Assembly (NCBI GenBank): GCA_026636295.1 | Contig: CP089462.1 | Coordinates: 558,001-622,000, forward strand | Reading direction: 5' to 3' | Source of the DNA: Medakamo hakoo | Lineage: Eukaryota > Chlorophyta > Trebouxiophyceae > Coccomyxaceae | DNA: 64,000 bases | Part shown: positions 1 to 10,098 of the stretch, piece by piece | Layout of the letters: each line of letters opens with the position of its first letter | How positions within the stretch are numbered: the first letter of the stretch is position 1 | Position numbers and translations under genes: made by a program | The notes under the pieces: model-generated | Told to the model about the DNA's origin: nothing | Seen by the model: the letters and a program-made list of their open reading frames with translations, nothing else | The model's database searches: none

Positions 1-3000
1 TCGCCTCCCCCACCCACTCCGCCTTTTGACTGCCCCGCCCCAACACGCGCGCCAGGCCTACCTCCTCCCCGACCGCCTCTGCTTCGCGCCGGCCCCGCCC
101 GACGCGGACCAGCACCACCGCCCGCAGGCGCCCGGACCGCGCGTCCGGTACCTGCCCCTCGACCGCCTGGCCGCACGGCCGCACGGCGCGCGCGGCGGCG
201 GCCCAGGTTTAGGGCTCGCCCGCCTGCGCCGCGGCCTGGTCGCGCCGCCGCCCGGGTGTCCCGCGGTCCTCGCCCTGTCCGCCGGCGGCCGCACGCACTA
301 CCTGGCGTGCGAGTCTACTGCGCTCGCGGACGCTTGGGTCGACACCATTGGGAGCGCGTGGGAGGCGTGCATCCTCGACGGCGGCCCCCGGTCGGCCTGT
401 GCCACCGCTGCTGCCACGACCGCCACGACCGCCACGACCGCCGCCACCGCCGCCATGAACGACCTGCCGCCGCCGTCCGCCTGGGCCGCTGACCCGCCGC
501 CCGCGCCCGCCGCCACGCCGCGTGGGCACGATGACGGCTTCACGACGCCCGTGCGGGCGTGGAGGTGAGACAGGAAGTGATGAGGGTGGAGACAGCGGGG
601 AAGACGGACAGGCGGGGAGACGAGGGGGTTCCCCCCACCCCACCCACACACCCCACCACACGCCCACGCGCGCGCGCGCGCCCCCTCCTCTCCACCTCGC
701 ACCACCCACCACCACCACCACCAAACACACACCAGCGCCGGCTCCCGCGCCGCGGCCGACGCCGCCCCCCCGCCCGCCACCTCCCCGCCGCCGTCCGACC
801 CCGTCGCCCGGTACACCGTCACCCTGTTCACGGCGACGACGCCGTCCGACGCGGGCGCGCCGCCCGGCACGGACGTGCACGTCGAGCTGCTGGGCGGTCG
901 CCGGTCGGGCCCGCGCGTCCACCTCCCCGCCGTGCCCGGCGACTTTGCCCGCGGCCGGGCCGCCACGTTTGGCATGGAACTGCCGTGGGCGGGACCGCTG
1001 GGCGGGGTGACCGTGCGCCTGGGCGGCCCGCCCGGGTCGGGCGCCTGGCGCCTGGACCGCGTCGACGTGGAGGACGAGCGGGCGGGCGAGGCGTACAGCT
1101 TCCCGTGCGGGCGGTGGGTGAGCGCGGGCGGGGGCGGGGTGACGCTGTCGCCGGCCGCGCCGCGTGGGTCCGCGGCGCTGCCCCCCCCTCCTTTGGCGCC
1201 GCCGCCGTCGGCGCACGCGACGCCCGCGCCGCCGTCGTCGTCGCCGGCCGGCATCCCGCCCGTCGGCGCGGCGGCGCCGCCGCCGTCCTACGAAGTCCCG
1301 CTGTACCGGTCGGGCTCTCTGTCCCGCCCGGCGGCCGGGTCGGGCCACTTGCCGCCCGTCTCGCCGCCTCCCACCCTGCCGCCGCTGCGCACCCGATCGT
1401 CCTTCGCCGTGCCGCCGCCCAGTGGCAGCAATGCCAGCAGCTACACGATGGGGTCAACCCCTGTGAGCCGCGGCGGCGGCGGCGGCGGCGGCGGCTCGTT
1501 CTCCATGCCACCGCCGCCGCCCCCACCCGGTCCGCCAGCGCGGTGGCCCACCCTCGCCGTCCCGGCCTCGCCGTCCTCCTTCAGCACGACCGCCCACCTG
1601 CCGCCGCCCTCCACTCCTTTAGCCCGGGCCGCCACCGTGGCGGCCGAAGCCAAGCTGGATGAGAGCGAACGCGCCCTGGCCCGCCTGGCCGACGAGCGCG
1701 CGGCCGCGGCTGAGGGCGACGCCGCGCGTGAGCGCGCCGCGTTGGCCGGCGTGTTTGGCGGCCTGCGCGGGGACGTGGCCCGGGCCACGTCCCAGCTGGC
1801 GGACGCAGAAGCTGCGCTTGCCGCCTCTGCCGAAGAGCGCGCCCGTTTAGAGGCTGCGCTGGCCGACGCGACGGCGCGGGCCAGCGAAGCCGCGCGGGCG
1901 GCCGCGTCTCGCGAGGCCGCCCTGTGGGCGGAAGGCCGGGCCGCGACGGAGGAAGCGGCCGCGACGGCCGCTGCCGCCCGGGCCGCCGCGGACGAGGCGT
2001 CCGCCCGGGCCGGTGCCGCGGAATCGGCGCGAGCGGCCCTGGAGGCGGCCCTCCGTGCGGCGCGCGGCGACGCCGCGACGGCCGAGGCCGACCTCGCCGC
2101 GACGCGCACGCGCGCAGAAGACGCCCTGCGCCGCGCGTCCGAAGCCGCCGCCCGGGCGGACGCGGCGGCCGCCGACGCGGCTGACGCCCGGGAGCGGGCC
2201 GCCGGCGCGGACGGCGCGGTGGGCGCGGCCCGGGCGGACGCGGCGCGCGCGCGCGGTGACGCCGACGCGGCGCGCGCGGCCGCGGCCGCGGCTGTGGCGG
2301 ACGCCGCCGCCGCCCGCGACCGGGCCGCCGCGTCGGACGCGGACGCGGCGGACGCGCGCGCGGCTGCCGTCGACGCCGCCCGTGCCCTGGCCGCCGTGGG
2401 CGACGAGCGCGCCCGCCTGGCGGCGGTGCTGGACGGCCTGCGGGCGGGGTTGGCGGCCGCCGCCGCGCGCGTCGCGGCCTTCCAGGCCGACCTGGACGGC
2501 GCCCCGCCGCCCGCCCCGCCCGGCACGGCGCACCGCGTCATCACCCGTGAAGAGTGCGTCCCACCCCGCCCTCGCCACCGCCTGCGTGTGGAAGTCGCGA
2601 CGGACGGCGTGGCGGGCGCGGTCGGCGACGTGCTGGTGACGCTGTGGGGCGGGGGGGGCGGCTGCGACGCGCCCCCGCCCGCCACGCCCGCCGCGGGGCC
2701 CTTCCGCCTGCTGACGGAGGGCGGCGCCCGCCTCGCGTCCGGCGGCACGGCCACCTTCATCCTGGAAGACGTGCCCGACCTGGCCGGGTGGGGTGGGGGT
2801 GGGTGCGGGGCCGCGCCCGGCCCGCCCGCGGGCGCGGCCGCGCTCGAGGTCGCGGCCGCGGCCTGTCCCGCCGCCGACGCGCCCGCCGCCGCCGCCGCCG
2901 CCGCCCACCACCCGCCCGGCACCTGGCGCCTGGCCTGGGTCCGGGTCACGGACCTGGACAGCGGGGAGTCGGCCCTGTACAAGGGCGGGAATGGCGGCCC

Positions 3001-3790
3001 GGCCGTCCTGCTGCGCCCGGGCGGGCCGGCCGCCCTGCTGCGCCCCGCGGCGCCCGGGTCGGCCGCGCCGGCGCCGGTGCCGACGGCGCCCGCGCCTGCG
3101 CCACCCCCGCCCCCCCAGCCCGCCGCCTCCTCCGCCGCCCCCGGCTACCGCATCGCCTTTTACACGTCCGCCGCCTGCCTGGCGGGCACGCGCGCCCAGG
3201 TCCGCTTCGAACTGGTGGGCGACGACGGCCGGTCGGGCGACGTGCTGCTGCCCCAGTCCGCCCGGTCCGGCCACTTCCGCCCGGGCGCGGCCGACGTGTT
3301 CACCTACCCCCTGCTGCCCTCCGTCGGCCGCTTGCGCGCCTTGCGCGTCGGCACGGACGGCAGTGGCCTGTTCCCGGCCTGGCACTTGGCGGCGGTGGAG
3401 GTCGTGCACCTGCCGACGGGCGCGGTGACCCGCTTCGCGTGCCACGCGTTTGTCGACCGGCGGTGCGGCTGGGTGCGCACGCTGCACGGCGAGGCGCTGG
3501 CGGGGCCGCCCCTGCGCGCGACGGCCGGCGCCCTGGCGGGCGTGGCTTCCCTGCCGGCGCCCGCGTTGTTTGCGCCGCCGCCCGCGTACGGCGCCGCGGC
3601 TGGGGCGGGGCCTGCCGCCGCGGCCGCGCCGTCCTGGGGCGCGCCCGCGGCCTTGGCCACCGCCACGGGCGCGAGCGGCTTGGTGCCCGCCTCGCCCTCC
3701 GCTGCTGCGTGGGAGGCAGCCGTGGCGGCTGCGACGGCGGCTGCTGGGCGGGTGCCGGGCCCGCTGGCCGTCGGCGCGGGCGCGAACTAA
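1..3790 (+). CDS. PH-PLAT-coiled-coil-PLAT-PLAT protein, 5' end outside window
   Basis: This gene enters from upstream. I read exons at about 56-564 (after an AG acceptor at 54-55) and 736-3790, and the codon phase matches across the GTGAGA-donor intron 565-735. The first exon carries the second half of a PH domain, ending in a typical Trp-containing helix (ADAWVDTIGSAW). The second exon opens with a PLAT/LH2 beta-sandwich (nt 815-1125). A Pro/Ala/Ser-rich linker follows, then about 280 residues of Ala/Arg/Glu-rich coiled coil (nt 1640-2500), a second diverged PLAT-like domain (nt 2570-3030) and a third PLAT domain (nt 3145-3480). PH and PLAT domains both bind membranes or lipids, so a membrane-associated scaffold is my inference. 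No enzyme domain is visible. The joined visible protein is about 1190 residues. AATAAA lies near 3951. Confidence 0.7.
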
Positions 3791-3977
3791 ACGGAGACAC
3801 TTTTCATTCGGGCGTGGTGGGTTTGTCGTGCTTCTTTTCGTGTGTCGTTTCGAGAGTGTGCTACACAGTGTGCGGCGCCTGGCGCACAACACCAGGCGCC
3901 ACGCGCTGGACCAAAGGAGGGGTTGGCTGATGGGGGGAGTGCAAGAAAACAATAAAAAGGCTTCCGTGCCCTTTTCA

Positions 3978-4700
3978 TCATCCACCCGCAGCCGCCAGGT
4001 CGGCCGCCCACAGGGCAGCGCCCGCGGCGACGGGGAAGGCGAGCACGCGGCTCAGGACGGGGACGCAACCCAGGGCGAGCGCCATGGCACCGAACGACGC
4101 CGCGCCCAGCGGCCCGGCGTGCGTCAGGGCGGCCGCGCCCGTGATGCCGCCGCGCGCACCCCGCTTGCTGGCCTTGCGCAGGAAGGGCGCCAGCCAAAAA
4201 GTGCTTACGTCGCCCGTCGAAAGTACGGAAAGCAGGCGCGGCAGCGCCGGAAACGCCAGCCCGATCGGCGCCGCGACCGCCCGGCGGGCGGCGGAGGCGA
4301 GCCAGCCCGCGGCCGTGGGCGGCGGCCGGATGAGAAAGAGCAGGAGGGCGACCAGGCCGCCGGCGGCGTGGGAGTGGGCGGCGCCGTCGCCGCCCGCCGG
4401 CGTGGCCGCGGCCTGGGAGACGGCCTCCACAGCGTCCAGGCGGCGCGCCTGGTCGGGCGTCGGCTGCGCTAGCGGCCCGCCGACCCGCCCGCCGCGCGCT
4501 TCAAACAGGTCGGAGAAAATTTGGGCGTGGTGGCGTTCGCACAGGCGGTGCGAGACCCAGTACACGGGGACGACGAGCTCGAGGGCAGAGAACCACAGCG
4601 CCTTGGCCAGGAGCGCCGGGTGGGCGAGGAGGGCGACGAGGCCGGCGACCGGGTAGAGGAAGGGTGCGCGGAGCAGGACCGGTGCAGCGGGGCCGGACAT
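3978..4700 (-). CDS. Unknown multi-pass membrane protein
   Basis: A single-exon reading frame of 240 residues runs from an ATG at 4700 to a TGA at 3978. It contains several hydrophobic stretches: residues about 8-30, 32-50, 114-126, and two or three more in the last 90 residues, including one around ALALGCVPVLSRVLAF. These suggest four to six membrane segments. Between the first two blocks and the third lies a polar loop rich in Arg, Asp and Ala. I do not recognise the family. Support for its reality comes from a clean ATG, its place in the alternating gene order, and its convergent end with the PLAT gene 187 bp away. It is divergent from the small plastid-type gene at 4976. Confidence 0.55.
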   Translation of the reverse strand: MSGPAAPVLLRAPFLYPVAGLVALLAHPALLAKALWFSALELVVPVYWVSHRLCERHHAQIFSDLFEARGGRVGGPLAQPTPDQARRLDAVEAVSQAAATPAGGDGAAHSHAAGGLVALLLFLIRPPPTAAGWLASAARRAVAAPIGLAFPALPRLLSVLSTGDVSTFWLAPFLRKASKRGARGGITGAAALTHAGPLGAASFGAMALALGCVPVLSRVLAFPVAAGAALWAADLAAAGG

Positions 4701-4975
4701 GATGCAATGCGAGTTCTAGACACGCGCACGGCGTCAGCACGTCCTGAAGCCACGTCCTGTGCTCTGCCGGGTGTGAGGAGCGGCGAGGAAAGGGCGGGCC
4801 CGGCGGCGGACGCCGCGAAAAGGATGGAGTGTGTGAGCGGGGCGGCGACGCATGCCCCCTCACTTCTCCTTTCTCACTTCCGCGGCCCACAGGCGCGGCC
4901 TGGCGCCTTCACCCGCCTGCCTCACCACGAGCGACTGCCCACACGCACGCGCGACCTCACGTCAACACGCCAACC

Positions 4976-5463
4976 ATGGCCATGGCCCGCCCGCTGCTCG
5001 CCCCACGCCGCGTGTGTCTGCCCGCTAGCCGGCCGCACCACAGTCGCACCCGGCTGACGCCCATCGCCGCCGCATCCTCTGGCCCTGGCGGCGACAAGAA
5101 GAGCGTCCTGGAAACCACGAGCGACGCCGCCTTCCTGGCCAAGCTGGTGGGCGTCAGTTTTGCAGGTGCGGTTGTGGGGAGGGGCGGACAGGGAAAAAAA
5201 AACACACGACGTGACCTCGGCCCCGCCCATCCATCCATCCCACTCCCTCACTCACACCCGCGCGCATCCCCACCCCTCCATCCATCCACTCTCCCCCACC
5301 ATCAGGCGCGGCCGCCGTCAAGTACGGCTCCCTGTTTCTGTACGCGCCGTTTCACCCGGAGCCGGCAGCCGCGGCAGCTATGGTAATGTTGCCGACTGCG
5401 GCCTACGGCGCCATCCTTGCCGTCGAAGCGGCGCGGACGGTCAAGAAAGGCGGCGGGGAGTGA
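4976..5463 (+). CDS. Small plastid-targeted-like membrane protein, unknown family
   Basis: Two exons, 4976-5165 and 5306-5463, join in phase around a GTGCGG...CAG intron to give 115 residues. The first 35 or so residues are rich in Arg, Ala, Ser and Pro with no acidic residue, as in chloroplast transit peptides. The mature part holds one clear hydrophobic segment around the splice junction (KLVGVSFAGAAAVKYGSLF) and a second near the C-terminus (MVMLPTAAYGAILAVEAA), and ends in a short basic tail. It resembles the size and layout of small thylakoid or envelope proteins, but I cannot name a family. It ends 166 bp from the convergent histidinol dehydrogenase gene. Confidence 0.6.
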
Positions 5464-5629
5464 GCAGGAGGCGGCGCCGGTGTTAGCAAGCGTGAGCGTG
5501 TGTGTGTTAGCATTGAAAAGTTTCAAGAGACCCGACAACAGCACGAACGAAAAAAGTCTCCGTCTGGGGAGCTTTCCTCCCCCACACCCCACCCCACCCC
5601 TCCCATCCACCCGCCCATCACCCCTCCAC

Positions 5630-7269
5630 TCACTCCATCCCCAGCCGCAGCGTCACCGCCCGCCTGTGCGCGTCCAGGCCCTCCACGGCCGCCATCGTCG
5701 CCACGACCGGCCCCAGGGCCTTCAACCCGTCCTCCGTCAGACTCTGGACCGTCATCCGCTTCAGGAACGAGTCCAGGGAGACACCGGAGTACATGCGCGC
5801 GTACCCGTACGTCGGCAGCGTGTGGTTGGTCCCGCTCGCGTAGTCGCCCACGGACTCCGGCGTCCACCGGCCCAGGAAGACGGAGCCGGCGTTGTCCAGG
5901 TCGGGCAGCCAGGCCTCCGCGTCGGCCACGTTGACGATGAGGTGCTCCGGCGCGTACGCGTTGGAGAAGGCGACCGCCTCGTCCCGCGACGCGACGCGCA
6001 CGATGGCGGAGTGCGACAGCGCGGACGCGGCGGTGGCCGCCCGCGGCAGGGCGGCGCACTGGGCCGACACCTCCGCCTCCACGGCGGCCAGGTCGACGCC
6101 CGGCAGCGCGACCAGGACGACCTGCGAGTCCGGGCCGTGCTCGGCCTGGGACAACAGGTCGGCCGCGACGTGCGCGGGCGGCGCGCCGCCGTCCGCGATG
6201 ACCAGCACCTCCGACGGCCCCGCCGGCATGTCGATGGACACCATGGCCTCCGAGTTTTGCAGCGCCATCTTGGCGGCCGTCACGTACTGGTTGCCGGGCC
6301 CCAGCACCTTGTCGACTTTGGGGGTGGAGGCCGTGCCGTACGCCAGGGCCGCGACCGCTTGGGCGCCGCCCGCCCGCAGGATGTGCGTCACGCCCGCGGC
6401 CCGGGCGCAGTACAGGACTTCGGGCGAGATGGAGCCGTCCGGGCGGGGCGGCGTCGCCATGACGACCGTGCCGCACCCGGCCAGCTTGGCGGGCACGGCC
6501 AGCATGAGCGTCGACGACGGCAGGACGGCGGTGCCGCCGGGGACGTACAGGCCGACCGCGTTGATGGGCCGGGTGACGCGGCGGCAGACGACGCCCGGCA
6601 TGGTCTCGACGCTCAGGTCCGCGGGAGCCTGGGCGGCGTGGAAGGCCTGGATGTTGGACCGGGCCGTGTCAAACGCGGCCGCGACGTCCGGGTCGAGCGC
6701 CGGCTCCGGGAACGCGTCGATGGGCAGGCAGGGCGGGCCATCGAGCGTGACGCGGTCGAACTTGGCCGTGAGGTCGATGACGGCGGCGTCGCCGCGGGCG
6801 CGGACGTCGTCGACGATGGGGCCGACCTGATTGGGGGGTGGGAGGGGGTGAGGGGGTCGGGGTGGAGAAGGTGCCACGCCGCACGAGCGCGCGCGTGCCC
6901 TTTCTCGTCGCTGCCCCCGGGGCACGGGCCACCGCTTTGTCACTCATTTCCGCCGCGCCCACAACGTAGCCACGGCCACCCACATGACAGCCCAAAGCAA
7001 AGACTCACCGTCTCCTGGATGCGGCTAAAGTCAACGCGCGGCCGCGCGGTCGCGGCGGCCAGGTCGGCCGGCGACATTTCGGACGCGACGTACGTTTTCA
7101 GGCGAGGTGGTGCGACGCCGGCCGCGCTGTCTGCGGGTGCGGCGGTAGCCATGGGTGGGTTCAGGCGGGCACGGCGGGGTAAGGGAGGCGCCTGGGTCGG
7201 CTGGCGGGAGGCAGAAGCGGCGGCGACGGCAGCTGCGGGGCGACCGCGGAGCGCGGCCGGTGGGCGCAT
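5630..7269 (-). CDS. HDH: Histidinol dehydrogenase, probably plastidial
   Basis: Histidinol dehydrogenase makes histidine by two NAD+-dependent oxidations of L-histidinol and uses a zinc ion. Exons 7269-7009 and 6826-5630 join in phase 0 with a GTGAGT donor, giving 485 residues. Family blocks are plain: [17 protein letters not shown] near residue 100, the [15 protein letters not shown] block, AEHGPDSQ near 316, APEHL with the catalytic Glu-His pair near 381, and [11 protein letters not shown] with the LDSFLKRMT block at the end. I chose the ATG at 7269 because the leader it adds ([15 protein letters not shown]...) is Arg/Ala/Pro-rich with no acids, which fits plastid import as in plants. A second in-frame ATG at 7152 would give a shorter leader. 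Divergent from the SUN gene, 302 bp away. Confidence 0.95.
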
Positions 7270-7571
7270 CCGAGATAAACGGTGGCTGAGGGAGGCTCTC
7301 TCTCTCTCTGCGGGACGCAAGAGGAATGGCGTGCCCTGTTCTTGCTTGTGTGGCTAGGGCGCTAGTTGAGCGAGGACACGCGTTCCTCCCGTGTGTGCCC
7401 AAAAAAAAACGAAAAGAGCAAGTGAGAGCGAGTGGAGCGCGCTCGCTCGCTGCCCTTCCATTCTCGCGTTTGAAGGGGCACCACGGGAGGCGCGCCCTCC
7501 CGCAACCCGCCTCTCTCACATCGCCCGCGTTCGCACACTCTCAAGCAGAGCGCGCGCATCACAGTCCAACC
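7270..7571. other. Divergent intergenic region HDH/SUN
   Basis: These 302 bp separate two divergent genes and presumably hold both promoters and 5' leaders. The region includes a short CT run near 7296-7308 and an A-rich patch near 7401. I see no further coding segment. Confidence 0.5.
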
Positions 7572-10013
7572 ATGCCGCCCTCGCCGGGTCCTCGGCGACG
7601 GGCGGCGCGTGGGCTCCCACGGCGCGCCCGCGGCGCAGCGGCGACACCGCCGCTGCTCCTCCTCCTCCTCCTGCTAGCTGCGCCGTGGGCCGCCGCCTGC
7701 GCCGCGGCCGCCACGCCGACGACGGGCACCCTCCGTGTCGACCCGGGCGTGGAGGGAGGCGGGCGTGACGGCGGCGCACAGCCCTCCGCACCGACTCCGC
7801 CGGCCATGCAGCAGGCGCCGGCGCCCAACCTCCCGTCGGCCGCGCGCGTTGCGTGCGGGGCGGACGTCGGCTGCGTCGTCACGGCGCCTCCGCCGCCGCC
7901 CTCGCAGGGCACGTGCGGCGCACCTGGATCCGGTGCGGCCCTGGGCGGCGCGGCCGACCCGTCCGTGTGCGTCCCCGGCGGCGCGCCCGCCGCGCACCCG
8001 GCTGCGGCGGTCGCCTTCCCACCGGAGAGCGCTGTGGCCGACCGTGCCGCCGACGGCGACCGGGGCACCGCCGCCGCCCGGCCCAACCTCCTAGCCGCCA
8101 AAGACGGCGCCAAAGTGCTGGCCGCCAACCCGGACGCCCGCAAGCCGGGCGCCTTGCTGGACGACGACGGCGACACGTTCATGCGCAACGAGTGCAAGAC
8201 CCCCGGCAAGTGGGTGGTCGTCGAGCTGGGCCAGGTCGCGCGCGTCGACACCGTGGAACTGGCCCAGCACGAGCTGTACTCATCCCGGGTGCGGCGGTGG
8301 GAGGTGAGGGGCCGGGCGACCAACCCGCGGCTGGACCCGCCACTGCCGGCCGCCGCGGATGGAGGAGGCGGGCCGGACGGCGCCGGCGGCACTGGCGGAG
8401 ACGCGCCGCCGACGGCCGGCGCGCCGCCACCCCCTGCCGCCACGTCCTCCTCCGCCATCATCGCCGCGAACTTGGACGCCCCCGCCTGGCGCCTGTTGGG
8501 CGCGTTCGAAGCCGCCAACACGCGCGGCGCCCAAGCGTTCACCGTCCCCGCGCCAGAGTGGGTGCGCTACCTCCAATTTCGTTTCCTGACCCACCACGGC
8601 TCGGAAGCCGTGTGCGCCATCAACGATGTGCGCGCGTACGGGAAGAGCGCGGCGGAGGATTTAGAGGACCGGCTGGCCGTGCCGGAGCCGCCGCCGCCAA
8701 AGCCGCCCGCAGCGACGCCGGCGGCCGTGGCCGTGCTTGAAACGGCCGGTGAGGTGGGCGCGACCGACGGCGCCGCCGAGCCGGCTGCCACTGCCGAGCC
8801 GGAGCAAGCATCATCCACACTCGCGCCCACTGCCGCTCCAGCGCCGCCGCCGCTGCCGTCGCCGTCGCCGCCGCCCTCTCCGCTCGCCGCAGCTGGAGGT
8901 GGTGGCGCTGCCTCGCCTCCCTTGCCGCCGCCGCTGCCGCCGCCCGCCCTGACGCCGCCGCCGGCTGTGCAGCCGCCTTCATCGGCCGGTACGCCCACGC
9001 CCACCGTGGTGGCGCCGGCCGAACCCGCGCCGCCGGCGGCGGCGGGCGGGGCGGCGGAGGAAGAAGAAAGGGCTGACGCGCCTGACGCGGCCGCCGCCGA
9101 CGCGACCGACGCTGCCGCGCCCGCGACCGACCCGGCGCCCGCCATCCCGCCCGCCGCTGCCGCGCTGGCCGCGACGGCCGGCGCGAAAGGCGCGTCCGTG
9201 TACGACGTCCTCATCCAGGAGATCAAGGCGGCGAAAGCGGCCCAGCTCGACCTCGCGCGGCGGGTGGCTGACGTGGAGCGGGAGGCGGGCGCGTCGCGGG
9301 CGGCCCTGGCCGCCGAACTGGGCGCGTTGCGGGCCGAGCTGGTGGCGCTGCGTGGCGGCGGCATGCTGCGCGGCGGCGGCGAGGCGGGCCCGTCGTCCGC
9401 GGCGCGCGCCCTGGCGTCCGCGTCCACCGCGGTCGGCGCGGCCCGCCGCCGGGCCGGCGCCGCCCTGGGCACGGCCGCCTCCTCCGTCGCGGGCGGGGCG
9501 GTCGCCGTGGCCCGGGACGTGGGCGCGGACGTGGCGGTGCGGGCGCGGGCCGGGTGGGCGCGGGCCACGCAGAGCCGGGCCGTGCGTGCAGAGGAGGGAG
9601 GCGGCGGCCCGACCACGCCGCCGGCACCGCCCGCACGCCGCCCCTCGCTCCCGCCCTGGCCCGCCTTCATCGCGCCTGGCGTCGCCCTGGCGGCTGGTGT
9701 AGCGGCAATCCTGTGCGCGGTCATCGCGCGCACGGCGGGCGCGGCCGCGTCTGCGGCGGTGGGCGTGGTGGGCGGGCGGGCGCGCCCGGCCGCGTCCAGC
9801 GGCGTGAAGGGCGGCGCCGGGCACGCGGGCCGCGGCGGCCCGCGCGCCTGGATGGCGCGCCACCGCCGACGCCGTGGGGGTGGGGACGGCCCTACCGCGT
9901 CGTCCGGGTCCACCGCCGCGCCCGCGGCGGCTCATGGCGGCGGTGGGGATGATGAGCCGGCCGTCGACGGCCGGGCGACGGCCGCAAACGGCCACCGCCA
10001 CCACTTTGAGTAG
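7572..10013 (+). CDS. Mid-SUN domain (SLP1/OPT-like) ER or nuclear-envelope protein
   Basis: An intronless frame of 813 residues starts at ATG 7572. An N-terminal signal peptide with a Leu8 core is followed by a low-complexity stretch. A SUN domain of the SLP1/OPT/plant SUN3-5 type spans residues about 175-370: DGAKVLAANP, KWVVVELGQVARVDTVELA, then WVRYLQFRFLTHHGSE and INDVRAYG. Family members sit in the ER or nuclear envelope and help protein stability or nucleus-cytoskeleton links. After a long Pro/Ala linker comes a short coiled coil near residues 540-600 (YDVLIQEIKAAKAAQLDLARR). A C-terminal hydrophobic segment near 695-735 could anchor it. About 45 Gly/Pro/Ala residues interrupt the SUN domain itself. 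TGTAA lies 37 nt after the stop. It ends only 85 bp from the convergent KEA gene. Confidence 0.85.
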   Translation: MPPSPGPRRRAARGLPRRARGAAATPPLLLLLLLLAAPWAAACAAAATPTTGTLRVDPGVEGGGRDGGAQPSAPTPPAMQQAPAPNLPSAARVACGADVGCVVTAPPPPPSQGTCGAPGSGAALGGAADPSVCVPGGAPAAHPAAAVAFPPESAVADRAADGDRGTAAARPNLLAAKDGAKVLAANPDARKPGALLDDDGDTFMRNECKTPGKWVVVELGQVARVDTVELAQHELYSSRVRRWEVRGRATNPRLDPPLPAAADGGGGPDGAGGTGGDAPPTAGAPPPPAATSSSAIIAANLDAPAWRLLGAFEAANTRGAQAFTVPAPEWVRYLQFRFLTHHGSEAVCAINDVRAYGKSAAEDLEDRLAVPEPPPPKPPAATPAAVAVLETAGEVGATDGAAEPAATAEPEQASSTLAPTAAPAPPPLPSPSPPPSPLAAAGGGGAASPPLPPPLPPPALTPPPAVQPPSSAGTPTPTVVAPAEPAPPAAAGGAAEEEERADAPDAAAADATDAAAPATDPAPAIPPAAAALAATAGAKGASVYDVLIQEIKAAKAAQLDLARRVADVEREAGASRAALAAELGALRAELVALRGGGMLRGGGEAGPSSAARALASASTAVGAARRRAGAALGTAASSVAGGAVAVARDVGADVAVRARAGWARATQSRAVRAEEGGGGPTTPPAPPARRPSLPPWPAFIAPGVALAAGVAAILCAVIARTAGAAASAAVGVVGGRARPAASSGVKGGAGHAGRGGPRAWMARHRRRRGGGDGPTASSGSTAAPAAAHGGGGDDEPAVDGRATAANGHRHHFE

Positions 10014-10098
10014 AGTTTTTTTTTAGTAGAGGGTGGTTGGGTGTGTTGCTGTAAAACGAAAAACGTGCTGCCTACAAAAATTCCGTCCGCGCCCCTTC

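Noticed and set aside
1441-3985. Long minus-strand frames antisense to the PLAT/coiled-coil gene (over 500 and 700 codons)
   Set aside because: They mirror the GC-rich third positions of the real gene, contain only Ala/Arg/Gly/Pro-rich sequence, and lack any family motif.
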